A stretch of DNA of 64,000 bases from Linanthus parryae. Taxonomy: Eukaryota; Streptophyta; Magnoliopsida; Ericales; Polemoniaceae. Location: NCBI GenBank assembly GCA_023055425.1, contig JALGPY010000006.1, positions 88,509,935 to 88,573,934 on the forward strand. Reading direction: 5' to 3'. Shown one piece after another: positions 1-12,106 of this stretch (the first letter of the stretch is position 1; each line of letters starts with the position of its first letter). The translations under genes and the position numbers were made by a program. Under the pieces are notes generated by a model. The model saw nothing but the letters and a program-made list of their open reading frames with translations. It did no database searches and was not told the origin of the DNA.

Positions 1-410
1 TACGGAAAGAGAGGGTCACGATTTCCTCGGAGACTGAAAGGTCATTTGGATAGTTGCTGATTTGATAGCATGCATGTACATGCAGCAGTTGCTTTCAACT
101 TGTCATCAGGAAGAAATGTGACGGACTCGCACTCTGGACAACCACGTGAATTTACGTTTCCTGTTGTCGTCGTACGACGATGAAAAAATTGATCCCAAAT
201 TCTGTAATCTGCCCTGTTCTTTCATGGTGACCTGAAAAAGTTCGTATATTCGCATGTTTAGTGTCCATATTTTTAAACAAAATCATTTGTGAGAAACTCA
301 TTTACATTGTCATTTCATGTATGTTTAAAAGAAAACATGTAAAAAATAGTTGGTTAAATTCGTCTCTTGACGAAAGTCGCCAAATCAAAAAGGTTATAAA
401 TAATTTTATG
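1..410. other. Anonymous AT-rich non-coding DNA
   Basis: No supported gene, repeat or RNA is visible in this stretch. The first 200 bases are less AT-rich than what follows and contain no long open frame. It may be the edge of a feature that starts before the window. Confidence 0.5.
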
Positions 411-466
411 GCTTAATTACTTAAAGCATACCCCCAATTTAACAAAATTATCACATTGCAACAATC
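411..466 (+). repeat. Truncated left end of the foldback family
   Basis: The stretch starting GGCTTAATTACTTAAAGCAT and running into a TTATCACATTGCAA-type segment matches the left terminus of the element at 475-845. It matches even more closely the reverse complement of the solo end at 7460-7572. It has no partner of its own and lies next to the intact element, so it is read as a truncated or nested copy of the same family. Confidence 0.55.
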
Positions 467-474
467 TACATTAT

Positions 475-845
475 AGGCTTAATTACTTAATTCATACCCC
501 TTGTTTGCCAAAACTATCACATTGCAATTCCGGTTATAAAACTAGCTGATTACATCTCTCATTTGTAAAAAAATAAGTCAATGTCAAACTGAGAACGGAA
601 TTCAATCACCAAATTCGAACACGACAAAGGCATTTTCATAAAGTGCACACTGTCTGTGATACAATCGCATCACATTGTTTGAGATAATGCTCTTCCAGTA
701 CATTAAGTTTGCAATAAAATTTCGTTCTCAGTTTCACATTTGACGCATTTTTTGCAAATGGGGATACAAACAGTTAGTTCTAGAAGAGGGGATTGAAATG
801 TGATAATTTCGGCAAACTTAGGATTTGCATTAAGTAATTAAGCCT
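475..845. mobile_element. Foldback/MITE-like element, about 370 bp, with long terminal inverted repeats
   Basis: The left end AGGCTTAATTACTTAATTCA is mirrored at the right end, which reverse-complements to AGGCTTAATTACTTAATGCA. The symmetry continues about 55 bp inward, through a conserved TATCACATT(G/T)CAAT block. The interior is AT-rich and non-coding, so the element is non-autonomous. The flanks are AT-rich, so the target duplication and therefore the superfamily are unclear. Related ends at 411-466 and 7460-7572 support a repeat family. Confidence 0.7.
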
Positions 846-865
846 ATATTATATATAAAAGTTAT

Positions 866-3800
866 GATGTGAGCAATCGCATATCTTTCATATGCCATTT
901 GTCTTTCCAGTTGGCATAAGTTTTTTGAGTAGACGAATCAAAACTTGCAATTAAATCATGAATTGCCATGTTATGTATTTCAATTTCAGTCCAATTTAAT
1001 TGTAATTTAAGGCCAAAATTATTGAAAGAACCTCATTTGCAAATCACTGCAATTGAAATAAATGAAGAGCCATGGTTAAACATAAAAACCAGTAAATTAG
1101 GTGTAATGTTTATTTATCATGTAGTTGTGATTTAATGTCAAATAATTGGAACAAACTGATAGTATATTTGTCCCTATATATTTCTGTTAATGGCAAATCC
1201 TATCAGCATACTGTCCTAACTTTTGATTTGTTTATAGTAAACCAGCTTCTTTAAATTAAAAATTAACTTTTACAAATTACGAATGTAGAATAAAAATATT
1301 AGTCTTAATTACATCATATCATTGCTCAACGTAAACCAAAAGCTCATTGGGCGCATCCAAATTTAAACTCTTATGATGTGTTTTTTCAATTTTGAAAAAA
1401 AAGGTGTTCTTTTCCATAAATAAAAAATAAGAACATAAAAAAAGAAAAAAAAAACTTAGTAAGGAGTACACTAGTCACTGTTTTTTCCAAAAAAAATAGC
1501 TATGTCATATATTGTATTATTTTTAATGAAAATAAAACTGAAAGATTTCTTTCCGGAACAATTACATAAGAAAAATGAAAACAAAATGGAGGATAGCCTT
1601 TTAAAAGAAAATATTTTTATCATAATATATGCGTTCTTTTGGGAAAAACATACATGTATTTTTGTTTTATTAGTACAACAAAAAACAACAGGCTCACATA
1701 TAGATAATATAAAAATGATTGTCTTAAACATGAAGAATGAGAAATAAAATGCATTAAATTACTTACTATAAAATATTCAGAATTCTAGAAATAGATTGAT
1801 TTTTTTAAAATTAAAAGAGATGATAAATAGATGTTCTATTCGACTATCTAAATAGTATACATATTAAGATGTTGATTTGAAGAATCAAAACTTGTCATGA
1901 AATCATGAAATGCCATTTTATGTATTTTAATTTCAAGTTAAATTAAGTTTTAATTTAAGGTCTAAAATCATTCGAATAACTTCGTATACAAATTATTGCA
2001 ATTGGAATAAGCAGAAGAGCCTGGAGGGACATAAATATCAATAAAGTAGGTGTAATATTAATCACTTAGTGGTAATTTAACGTTAAAATAATTGGAACAA
2101 AGTGATTGTATATTTTGTCCCTGTATTTCTTTTAACAACAAACTAATTTTCATGGAAGAAAGCACAATTAAAAATAGTACCATTACAAATAACGACATTG
2201 GTCCCAATGATTGTCGATTCCACGGGGATGGAATAATCAACGAACTGTCATAACCATTGATTATGAAAAATTAAATTTTACAAACTATAAATGAAGAATA
2301 AAAGTATCAGTCTTATACCATTGCTTAACATTAACCAACTGTTACTCAGCACATCCCAATTTAATTTTTTATGATGTGTTTGTTCAATTTTGATAAAAAA
2401 ACTGAAGTGATCTTTTCTATAAATAAAAAAATAAGAACATAAACAAATCTTAGTAACGGAGTTGACACTGGTAACAATTTTTCTAGTTATGGCTATCATA
2501 TATTGCATTTTTTTTAAGGAAAAAAACTGAAAGATTTTCTTTTCCGAACAATTACTTAAGAAAAATGAAGAGAAAATGGAGGATAGCCTTTTAAAATAAA
2601 TATTTTTTCATAATATATGTCTTCTTTTGAAGAAATACATGTATATTGTTTATTAGTACAATAAAGAGAAACGTACTCATATTTATTGATAATGTGAAAA
2701 CTGTTGCCTTAAGGATTGATGAATAAAAAATAAAATGCATTAATTATTAAACATAAAAACATTCACAACTCTAGAAATCAACTGAAATTTATGAAATGAT
2801 AAGAGAGGACAAATTTATGTTCTGTTTGACTATTCAAATAGTACACATATTAAGATGTGCGATAAATAAATATAAAATATTCTCTAAAAAGATAAAATTC
2901 CACCAAATATTTATTGAGAAATATCATCATGTTACATAATATTTGGTTACATTTAATATTGTTTTCACAAACTTAAGAGCAATCGCTCATCCTCTATATG
3001 CCATTTATCTTCCCAGTTGACACAAGTTTTTTTTATTTGAAGAATCAAATCTTGCCATGCAGCTATATATGAAATGCCACATTATTTAATTAATTTCAAG
3101 TGTAATTACGTGGTAATTTAAGTTCAAAAATTATTGAAAGAAACTCATACGTAAATCATTGCTATCGGAATAAATGGATGAGCACCGGTGGGCCATAAAT
3201 CTATATCACATAGAAAATCTAGGAAGTGAGCAATCGCTCATCCACCGTATGCCTTTGTCTTTCCAGTTGGCATAAGATTTTTGATTTGACGAATCAAAAT
3301 TTGTTATGAAACTATAAAAGGCCACGTTATGTATTTTAATTTCAAGTGCAAGTAAGTGGTAATTTAAGGTCTAAAATTATTGAAAGAACCTCATCATATG
3401 CAAATCGTTTCAGTTGAAATAAATAGAAGAGTTATGGTGGGTCATATATACCAATAAAGTGGGTGTAATGTTAATCATTTAGTGTTGATTTAATTTCAAA
3501 ATAATTGTAACAAGCTGATAGTACATCCCGTCCCTTTGTATTTCTTTCAATGGCAAACCCAATTTTTATGGAAAAAAGCATAATCAAATAGACCCATTAC
3601 AAGGAGGGACATTGGTCCTTATCATAGTGGATTCCAAGTCATGGAACAATCTGAGAATTTTCCTAACCTTTGATTGTGTTAATCTTAAGCCAACTTCTCT
3701 AAATGCAAAACTAACTTTTACAACTTATGAGTGAAGAATAAAAGTATTAGTCCTAATAACATCACACCATTTCTTAACGTTAACCAAAGGCTCACTTGAT

Positions 3801-6190
3801 GCATTCCAGTTTTAATTTTTATTATGTGTTCGTTTAGTTTTGTTAAAATTGAAGTGTTTTTTTTCATAAATAAAAAAAAAACTCAGTAAAAGAGTTAAAA
3901 CCGGTAACTATTTTTCCAAATATGGTAATGTCATATATTGCATTATTTTTAAAACAATAAAACCAAGTTTTTTTTCCAAACAACTACTTTAGGAAAGGAA
4001 AAAAAATGGAGAATAGAATTTCAAATAAACTACATTTTCCATAATATATGCGTTCTTTTGAATAAAATACATGCATTTTTGTTTTATTAGTACAATAAAG
4101 AACAAAGGGTTTATATTGGGAAAACTGTTGTCTTAAAACTACTCTAAATTTCTAAACATAAAAGTATCCATAATTCTTTTAATGAATTCAACCGATTTTT
4201 TGGAAATGTTAAGAGCCGATAAATAGATGTTCTATTTGACTATCTAAATGGTACACGTACTAAGAATTGCGATAAATAAATAAAAAATATTCTCAAAGTT
4301 AAAAAAAATTGCACCAAATATTTATTGAGAGTAATTATCGTGTGACAAAATATTTGATTACATTAAATATTACTTTCGCAAACTTAAGAGCAATCACACA
4401 TCCTCCATATGACATTGTCTTACCAGTTGACATAAGATTTTAGATTTGATGAATCAAATCTTGCCATGCCACTATCAAGCCACATAATGTATTTTAATTT
4501 CAAGTGAAATTAAGTGGTAATTTATCATGAAAAAATATATTAAAAGAAACTCATGAAATTATTGCAATTGGAATAAAGGGATGAGCCCTGATGAGACATA
4601 AATATATGTATCTATAGTATATTTAAAATCTTGGAGGTGAGAAATCACTCATCCTCCATATGTCAATTGTCTTTCCAGTTGGCATATGTTTTTCGATTTG
4701 TTGAATCAACTTGCCATGACATGAAATGTCACATTTTAAGGTCTAAAATTATTGAAAGAATCTCATATGCAAATCTTTGCAGTTGCAATGAATGGAAGAG
4801 CTTTGGTGGGGCATAAATACCAATAAAGTAGGTAATGTTAATCATTTAGTGGTGGTTTAGTTTCAAAACAATTGAAAAAAACTGATTGTATATTTTGTCC
4901 GTCTTTATTTATTTTAACAAAAAACATAATTTTCATGAAAGAAGGCACAATTAAATATTTCCTACATAAGGAGGGACATTGGTCACAATGATTATGAATT
5001 TCACGGGGATGGAACAATCTGCGGACTGTTCTAACATTTTTTTTTGATGAAGACTATTCTAACATTTCATTCTGTTAATAGAAAGCCAACTTCTATAAAT
5101 GAAAAAACTAACTTTTACAAATTATGAATGAAGAATAAAAGTATTAGTCTTAATTACATCATACAATTGCTTAACGTTAACCAACGGCTCAGTCGGCACA
5201 ACCAATTATATATCTTTATGATTTGCTAGTTCAATTTTGATAAAAAATTTAAGTGTATTTTTCCATAAATAAAAAAATGATATTAAAATACTCCCTCTGT
5301 CCCGCAAAGATAGTCCATTTTTTAAATTGTAACTTTTTTTGGAGACATGCAATTAATGCATCCCACTACAAGTTTTTGAGATGCTATTTCCACTTTTATC
5401 ATTGATTTTGTTTTCTCCATGACTAGATGGCAGATGCATTGAATGTGAATGGCTATTGCTCTGACCTCATAGTACTTTTTACATTGAAAATGAAAGTGGA
5501 CAACCATTATGGGACATACCAAAATAGAAATATGGACTATCTTTGCGGACGGTGGGAGTAGCATAGAAAATTAGTTGGAAATGGTAAATATTTCTCAATA
5601 TGGCTATGTCATTTATTGAATTATTTTTAAGACAGATAAAACTTAATGAAATTTCTTTTTTTGAACAACTTCTTAAGAAAAATGAAAGGAAAATGGAAGA
5701 GAGCATTTTTAAATAAATTATTTGTCTCTGATGTATGCTTTCTTTTGAGTAAAATACATCTAGTTTTAGTGCAATAAAGAACAACAGATTCATATTTAGA
5801 GATTATGTGAAAGCTATTGTCTTAGGATTGATTGATGACAAATAAAATGAGGTAGATTACTAAATATAATATATTCACAATTTTTGGAATAAATTGAATT
5901 TGTAGGAATAATTAGAGCGAAAAAATAATTTTTTTTATTTGACTTACTATTTAAATAGTACACATATTATGAAATGCGATAAATAAATATAAAGTAGCCT
6001 CAAATTTAAAATTAAAATTCCACCACATATTTGTTGAGAATAATTATCAATTATATAAAATGTTTTGTTACATCAATTATTACATTCACAAACTTAAGAA
6101 TGAAGAATAAAATAATACTTTAAATGACGCTAGACCATTGCTAAACTGTTAATATACAGCTCACTTACAAATTTCAAAATATTTTCTTAG
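866..6190. repeat. Tandem array of 1.0-1.43 kb AT-rich units, four units plus a fragment
   Basis: The same ordered blocks recur. A GGAGGATAGCCTTTT-type block lies near 1589, 2577, 4010 and 5694. A block on ATTAACTTTTACAAATTA lies near 1261, 2276, 3711 and 5110. A block on GCGATAAATAAATA lies near 2860, 4267 and 5970. A CTTTCCAGTTGGCATAAG-type block occurs twice inside each long unit (near 2994 and 3246, and near 4406 and 4658). Long units span about 2858-4266 and 4267-5969, the latter enlarged by the MITE at 5291-5558. The first two units lack the first copy of the sub-repeat and are about 1 kb. The partial unit at 6098-6190 resumes at the later block. Copies are clearly diverged, and no frame is kept between them, so the array is non-coding. 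Confidence 0.8.
5291..5558. mobile_element. Stowaway-type MITE (Tc1/mariner), 268 bp
   Basis: The left terminus CTCCCTCTGTCCCGCAAAGA is mirrored by the right terminus, which reverse-complements to CTCCCACCGTCCGCAAAGAT. CTCCCTCCGT is the classic Stowaway terminal repeat. TA dinucleotides flank both ends (5289-5290 and 5559-5560), the expected target duplication. The element is absent at the same place in the other tandem units, so it inserted after the array was amplified. It has no coding capacity and would need a mariner-like transposase supplied in trans. Confidence 0.92.
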
Positions 6191-6830
6191 GGTCCATGTT
6201 TGTTGAATTTGAATGATCAATATAAATTACATTCTTTGCTTATAAGTAACAAATAAATGAGATATTTATAAACAAAAGTTTGTAAAGCCTATGATTTTGG
6301 TTATTATTTTTCTTAACAACCTGTGTTATTTAGGTACTTAATATAAAAATCAATTTGCATTGTTACTCCAATTAACTCAGAACACTTACTTTTGTTTTCA
6401 CATATTTCTAATGGTCACTTCGCAATATAATTCTTTCAAAAATTAATGATATTCATTTCATCTGCTGATAAGAAAAGTGAATGCATCTTTTCCAAAACAA
6501 TTGCTCAAGTCTAAAAGAAAACCTATGTTTAATAGAGAATAATATTAATTCAAGAGTTCTTTGACTTTGCTCATTGCACATTCATATTTAAATACATAGG
6601 ATGTTGCTCACTATTCATAGGGCATGTTGAACGCTGTTCATATTTAAAACATCGACGTAAAATTGGGGAAAAAATTCCGTCGGCCACTTAACGGAATAAG
6701 CCGTTAGTTAACTTTCATGTCCATTTTTTTCAAGGATAAAAATGTACATCCCAATTTATCTATGAACAGTAAATATTAGAACACTAGGGATTTTTTCTTC
6801 TTCTACCTCCCTCTTATTTTAGATTCGGAT
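6191..6830. other. Anonymous AT-rich non-coding DNA
   Basis: No gene is supported. A CCGTTA-type motif pair (ACTTAACGGAATAAGCCGTT near 6687) resembles subterminal sequence of the MULE families further on, and CTATTCATAG near 6610 faces CTATGAACAG near 6760. Neither has a defined partner terminus, so no element is called. Confidence 0.45.
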
Positions 6831-6899
6831 CTTGAAGAATAGGGACATGATGAAAGTAAAGTTCATCAAGAAATCCAGATGGGAGAGAGACATACCATA

Positions 6900-7330
6900 T
6901 CCTTCCACGAGTTCCATCCTTATTCAAGTTTCCAAGGGGCCGACCTGGGTTGGGTTTAGCAGGGGCGTCTTTGAGAGGTCCATGCCAGGTAAGTGCCCCG
7001 GTGCAGACGGAGTTGGGCCGGGCCGGTTCAAAGCTGGACGAAACTGAACCCTCTGTGCTCGGGCCAAAAGCTCGATGGGGCAGAGGATTGAGGGGGTAAT
7101 GTAATATATATTATTAATACACAATAATATATTTTTACTATTGATATATATATATATATGCATGTGTATATATATATTATTGATGTATAAATATATATTA
7201 ATAAAAAATGGTGCCCTTCTTAGGGATCTGGCCTTGGAGGGGGCTAAGCTGAACCTCCCTGGGTTGGGGGCCGGGCTATAGGTTAGGGGGGCTGGGACGA
7301 TTCCTAGCATGGGCATACCCCTTGCCATCT
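6900..7330. other. Two G-rich blocks around an AT microsatellite
   Basis: Blocks rich in GGGCC and GGTTGGG (about 6930-7100 and 7211-7320) stand out from the AT-rich surroundings. Between them (about 7100-7205) lies a run of TA and TATT repeats. The two open frames here (6832-7047 plus, 6924-7328 minus) overlap each other and read through the microsatellite, so they are treated as chance. The ends show a 7-bp CAAGGGG/CCCCTTG inverted match but no target duplication. Confidence 0.4.
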
Positions 7331-7459
7331 TGAATCCATATTCTATTCAATGCTTTGTTTTTCATTTTTTATTTACCATTTGACTTTTTATTACATATTT
7401 TTTCGAGTATGGAACAATTTACCCTTTTGATGTGGATGGTGATTGGATGGAGATTTCAC

Positions 7460-7572
7460 TAGTTTCACATTGATGTTTTTACTGCAAATAGGACAGCAAT
7501 CAACTAGTTTTATAATTGGGAGTTGCAATGTGATAGTTTTGTTAAACTGGGGTTATGCATTAAGTAATTAAG
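7460..7572 (-). repeat. Solo end of the foldback family
   Basis: The stretch ending GTTATGCATTAAGTAATTAA, with TTGCAATGTGATAG just inside, matches the right end of the element at 475-845 and, reversed, the left end at 411. No opposite terminus lies nearby, so it is a truncated copy. The DNA between it and 7623 holds nothing recognisable. Confidence 0.55.
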
Positions 7573-7794
7573 ACACCACAAACAAAATTCAAAAAAGTAT
7601 TTCTCCATATCATATTATATATGGTAAAAGAAATTTTCCACCCTCCGAGTATGGGGAAAATACATTTTGCCCCATGATTTATGGAAAATTACATTTTGCA
7701 CCCCTCTCAGTGGATGGAAGGTGGACAAATACCACCCTTCTGTACAATCCGTTAGTGGAGGGGTGCAAACTGACTTTTTTTTGACTATTTTACC

Positions 7795-8165
7795 CTATTG
7801 ATTGTGGACGAATACCACACTTATTTTGTTTATTATAGTGTTCATCATGTTCCTGATGTTCTTGGTGTTCTTTAGCACCACCTGAACTACCACCAAATCT
7901 CCACCACCAACACCAACACCACCACCATCCTTTTTGAATTTGTGACTATCATCACCACGACCAACAACAACAACAAGTAGATACCACAAATTCAATCGAA
8001 ATTCATTCACTCATCAATAAAAAAAAGAAATAAATCAATTTTGACGGAGGAGTTTGTTGCCTACTTGTCTCTGCTTTGTTTGGAATCTTGCCTTCACATA
8101 CAAAAACCCTTCTCACTTCCTCTCCTTCATTCAACAATCAATCCAATAATTATTATAAAAATGGG
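7795..8165. other. Interior of the outer MULE, left part; low-complexity
   Basis: A CCACCA/CAACAA-rich tract (about 7880-7980) gives a minus-strand ORF of Gly/Val repeats. It is read as low complexity. No domain is visible. Confidence 0.45.
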
Positions 8166-8259
8166 TTAATTGAAGGGTAATTGACAGAAAACACCCCTGT
8201 GGTTTGGGCATTTACCAACTTACTACCCTGACATTTGGGAAATACCAACAACCACCCCT

Positions 8260-8670
8260 ATGGGTGACCAAAACTTTCACAAGTTACACCCTTCTGTCAA
8301 TATCCATTAGTTTTAATATTTAATGCATATTTTTTGGACAGAAATGCCCTCAAATGTCTTGGATTGACCAAAATGCTCCCATATGATATTGTTTTAAATT
8401 TTTTTTACCAACACAGCCATAATCACTGCCCACAAAATCAGTCATTCCAAAATCAATCCATTGTAATCTGCAAGTAATTTTTTCATAGAAGTAATCAGCA
8501 AGTAATCAAAAGAAGATAAAGAGGCATTTCAAAAACAAAAAAAAAAAAAAGATGAAGAGGAATAGAAACCCCACTGAACACACAGACCTCATCTCCTCCG
8601 ATCAAACACAGCACCAGCCATTAATGAGACCCCAAGTTTGCGCAAAGATCAAGCACCAAATACCCAACCA
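8260..8670. other. Inner MULE interior before the LTR element
   Basis: Short non-coding stretch with a poly(A) tract near 8537-8551. No open frame or repeat is supported here apart from the terminal repeat itself. Confidence 0.4.
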
Positions 8671-8675
8671 AACTC

Positions 8676-11481
8676 TGTAACACCCCCTGATTACCGGCTC
8701 GGGAGAGACCGGGAGGGTGCTACTTGAATAGCGGAAATCGAGAACAAAACATTCCATTTAAAATCAAATAATACAACTTATTACATGATCAACTTTAGAC
8801 TACAACCAAAATTTTACTGTAATGATTCTATCAAGCTATTGTTCTCATCATAAATTGACGATGTGTGATAATCTACGTGAGTCCCGAATCCCACTACTCC
8901 ATAATCCCAGCTCCTACACCTGCGGGGGAATGAAAATAAAGGCCGCAGTTTTTTCAAAAGTCAGCATGAAATACTGAGTGAGATACACCTTAGCATGTAA
9001 AGCAGGAAGATGAGAAACATCACAGTGTTATGTGTTTAATAGAAATGAGGAATAACATACTATGAGTAAAAGTGACCCAAAATCAGAGTTTGTAGCGTCA
9101 TAAACAACAGTATTAACCAAATTACGATTGACAATATCCAGCTTCAAACATTTCCAATTAAATTCTTCACAAGTGCCAATTTCCAAATATAATATGAATC
9201 AACCATCAGTTTCCAAATATAGAATCAAATGAGTCAATTATTATGCACAGTACCGGAAACAGTAATGGTCAACAAAGGACCTCCTTAATGGTCAACAAAG
9301 GACCTCCCAAATAGTAATGGTCAACAAAGGACCTCCTCAATGGTAAAAAAGGACCTCCCAACTTCCAGACTAGACCTTAAGTGTTGCAACACCCCCTTAA
9401 GAAGCAAAAGGCCAGAAGGGTGAGTACTAGCTGGGACTCTAGCCAACAAGGCGAAGAGCCATGGCCAACAAAGGGCCTCCCAAATAATAATGGTCAACAA
9501 AGGACCTCCCAAATAGTAGCAGAGTCCGGTACGTGCGATTCCACTTTACGTTGTTAGCGTGTTATTATTTTCGTGTGACAGTTCCAAAGCAATCATTTCA
9601 AAACGTAACCAATAACAAGTAAAACATGCGTATCACAAAATACATTTTGAGACGTATAATAAAATTATTTTATGACACGAAGGAAGCTAGGCTAGCTAGG
9701 CTAAGCATATAACTCACCTGATGTTGACTCAGCAGTTAATACGTAGGATGGTCGACAAAGCCTATGTCCACAAATCTGTCGCCTACAATTTATCAATCAT
9801 CTAGTCACAATGGTAGTACATCTAAACAAATAATGCACTAATTCTATGAGTTATCGGCTAGGATGAAGTGCTAAACTCGATCTTTACAATATCTTGAAAT
9901 AATAAATTTAATAAGGCATATTATTTAATTAGACTTGGCTTTATCTCAATAGAATAAGACATTAGCTTTTCATTTATATGCATATGATTATTTAAAAAAA
10001 TAAGGCGGCTACTAATTAATACTTCAAATTATTGTTAAAGTGAACAAGTATTATTTGGCAACTAATTATTATTTTAATAAAGAATACTACAAAGTATCAA
10101 ACGCATATAAATTATATAAGTGTAAAAGCGGTAATTTTGGCTAAATAAATCATTTGTTAATATTTTCCAATTTACAACTAATTTATTCTATTTCAAGAAA
10201 ATAATATTTACAATTTCACTTCTGGTAAGGAGATTATTAAATTCTCATAATTATTTGTAAACTTACTATTTGTTAAAATAAAAGTGATATTTAGTTAATA
10301 ATGAAGATTATAATTTATCGATTACATAAAAATGGAATTCTTATTTATTTTCGAGAAATCAATTGCAATATTTAATAATAACAAATTTACATTTACCTTT
10401 TTATTTTTATTACAAACGTATATATATATATATTGCTTATTTACTTAAAATAGCTAAATAGTTAATATTAGATGATATAAACAACATAACTAAAATTATA
10501 TCATATATATAGAAAATGCAGTTAAGTAAAAGACAAGAGGCTCCCCTTAGTTTAATAGAAACTACAACTACTTCAAATAATAAGTTTCAGATTCAATACT
10601 TCACACCTCCAAAGTTTCTGAAAATGACAAAAAGTACCCTCCTTCATCCCCAATACGCATCTTCTTCCACCCACCAAAATTGATTCATGAAAAATCGAAT
10701 ACAACGGTACCCATGCTTTCTTATTGATCTATAACTCTAAAACCAGTCAAAACATGCTGATTCAAGCCAAGAATCGATAAAAATGGTTACCGAAAGAGGG
10801 AGAAATCGCTCGCCGAAGTTGGGTCGAAAACTCGCCGGAAATTATGGTGCTCCGGCGACTCTTGGCTGCGTTTGAGGTCTCCTGGAGTTTGGTCGGACCC
10901 TAGGGAGTGGATTGGGGGTAGTTTGGAGGGGTGGGTGCCCGTGATGAAGCTCCGGCGAATTCTCGCCGCATTTAATGGAGGTCGGTGGCGGCGATGGCGG
11001 TCTCGTCTGCTACCTCCGCTTCCAGCCGCTGTTTCGGCTCCTTCGGGGGTCGACAGAGAGGGGAGAGAGAGGAGAGGTTGAACGAGAGAGATGGAGGGAG
11101 ATACGGTTGTTGGTTTCGGGGAGTGAGGAGGAAGGTGAAGAAGAAGGAGAAGATGAAGCTGATTAAAAGAAAGAAGGGGAAGAAGAAGACAAAAGTGTCT
11201 TGTTAAACGGGAAAAATAACCCATCTGCTGGTAAGTGTTGGAGAAAGTGCGAAGAACAAAATTTTATTTTATTTTTGTTTTATGTTATTTCTTTTGTTTT
11301 ATTACACACAAGGTTATAAAGCTTTTGCATACTACAACTTTCACCCAACTAAGCATCTGATTAACTAACTTATGCTTTTCAAAACTACAGCTACTCCCCT
11401 TTTTGTTAATTAAATTCGGATATTATCTTATAAACTTTACGAAAACGTTAACAACTACCCGTATAAAAACGGGGTATTACA
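8676..11481 (-). repeat. 3' LTR of the minus-strand long-LTR element
   Basis: This 2806-bp copy aligns collinearly with 12107-14897, with scattered substitutions and small indels. One example is a 12-base block near 10940-10975 that is absent from the other copy. It contains a cluster of AATGGTCAACAAAGGACCTC repeats at 9262-9510. A minus-strand ORF (10787-11224, 145 codons, Leu/Pro/Ser-rich) lies near its interior end. The same ORF is present but shorter and frame-altered in the other LTR. Confidence 0.92.
9262..9512. repeat. Short tandem/dispersed repeats in the LTR
   Basis: The unit AATGGTCAACAAAGGACCTC recurs at about 26-bp spacing near 9263, 9289 and 9315, in a variant near 9340, and again near 9489. 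A spacer contains the related GGCCAACAAAGGGCCTCC. The same cluster occurs in the partner LTR at 12693-12945, so it predates this insertion. Confidence 0.75.
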
Positions 11482-12106
11482 CCCTTCCCCCCTTGGACTA
11501 AGTTTCGTCCTCGAAGCTTGAACGAGAAACTAGAGTCTCGGGTATTAGGGTCGCGACTATCGCTATAACACTTAGCAAGTTACCAATACAAATATAATAC
11601 AGGGCATGTCACGAGGGTCCATAGGTATGGTACATAGGATCGTCACCCTAGTCCGCCCTTGGTTTCTCGGGCTGGTACGGTACATGGGATCGTCACCCCA
11701 TTCCGACCTTAATTCTAACAGTAAACACTTGAGCAAGTAACAGACATTAAGTTGCACACAAAGCAAGTATCAACACGTACCCTCCACATATTCAAGTCCT
11801 TAGCACAAGGAGCACTTCACAAGGTGGGAATAGAGAATATCAATCAACCACATAACATATATCTCGTCGAGATATACTAAGAAGAATCCTCAGGTAGAGA
11901 AGACACCCATATGTATGAAACAGCACTAGGGCCCAAACACAAAATGGGATAATGTCACATAACAGGTAGCAACTTATCATGCGAGAGTCTATAAAGGAGC
12001 ACACACCCAAATACCCGACTTTCTGTATTTTATCTTTCCATATGTTCATTTTAGGTTACCCTACAAGTTTTAGTCCCTTATTGGAACGAACTGCTCTGAT
12101 ACCACC
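11482..12106 (-). other. Interior of the long-LTR element, with primer site and polypurine tract
   Basis: The interior is 625 bp. On the minus strand it begins with two G residues and TGGTATCAGAGC (12104-12093), complementary to initiator tRNA-Met. It ends in a G/A-rich polypurine tract (11494-11482). Two short minus-strand ORFs (11572-11766 and 11840-12049) resemble no retroelement protein. A pair of GGATCGTCACCC segments (near 11638 and 11689) forms a local duplication. Confidence 0.8.

Noticed and set aside
1471..1747. Overlapping ORFs of 81-86 codons on both strands
   Set aside because: They lie in the tandem array, overlap antisense and are not preserved in the other units; composition is AT-driven.
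6933..7324. CAAGGGG...CCCCTTG inverted pair as a hAT-type element
   Set aside because: Only 7 bp of symmetry, and the flanking 8-mers do not match; no target duplication.
6832..7328. Two antisense ORFs of 71 and 134 codons in G-rich DNA
   Set aside because: The longer one reads through a TA microsatellite and shows no domain; no codon-like structure.
10872..11206. Plus-strand Gly/Arg/Glu-rich ORFs
   Set aside because: Antisense shadows of the GC-rich LTR block; repeated in the other LTR and without domain.
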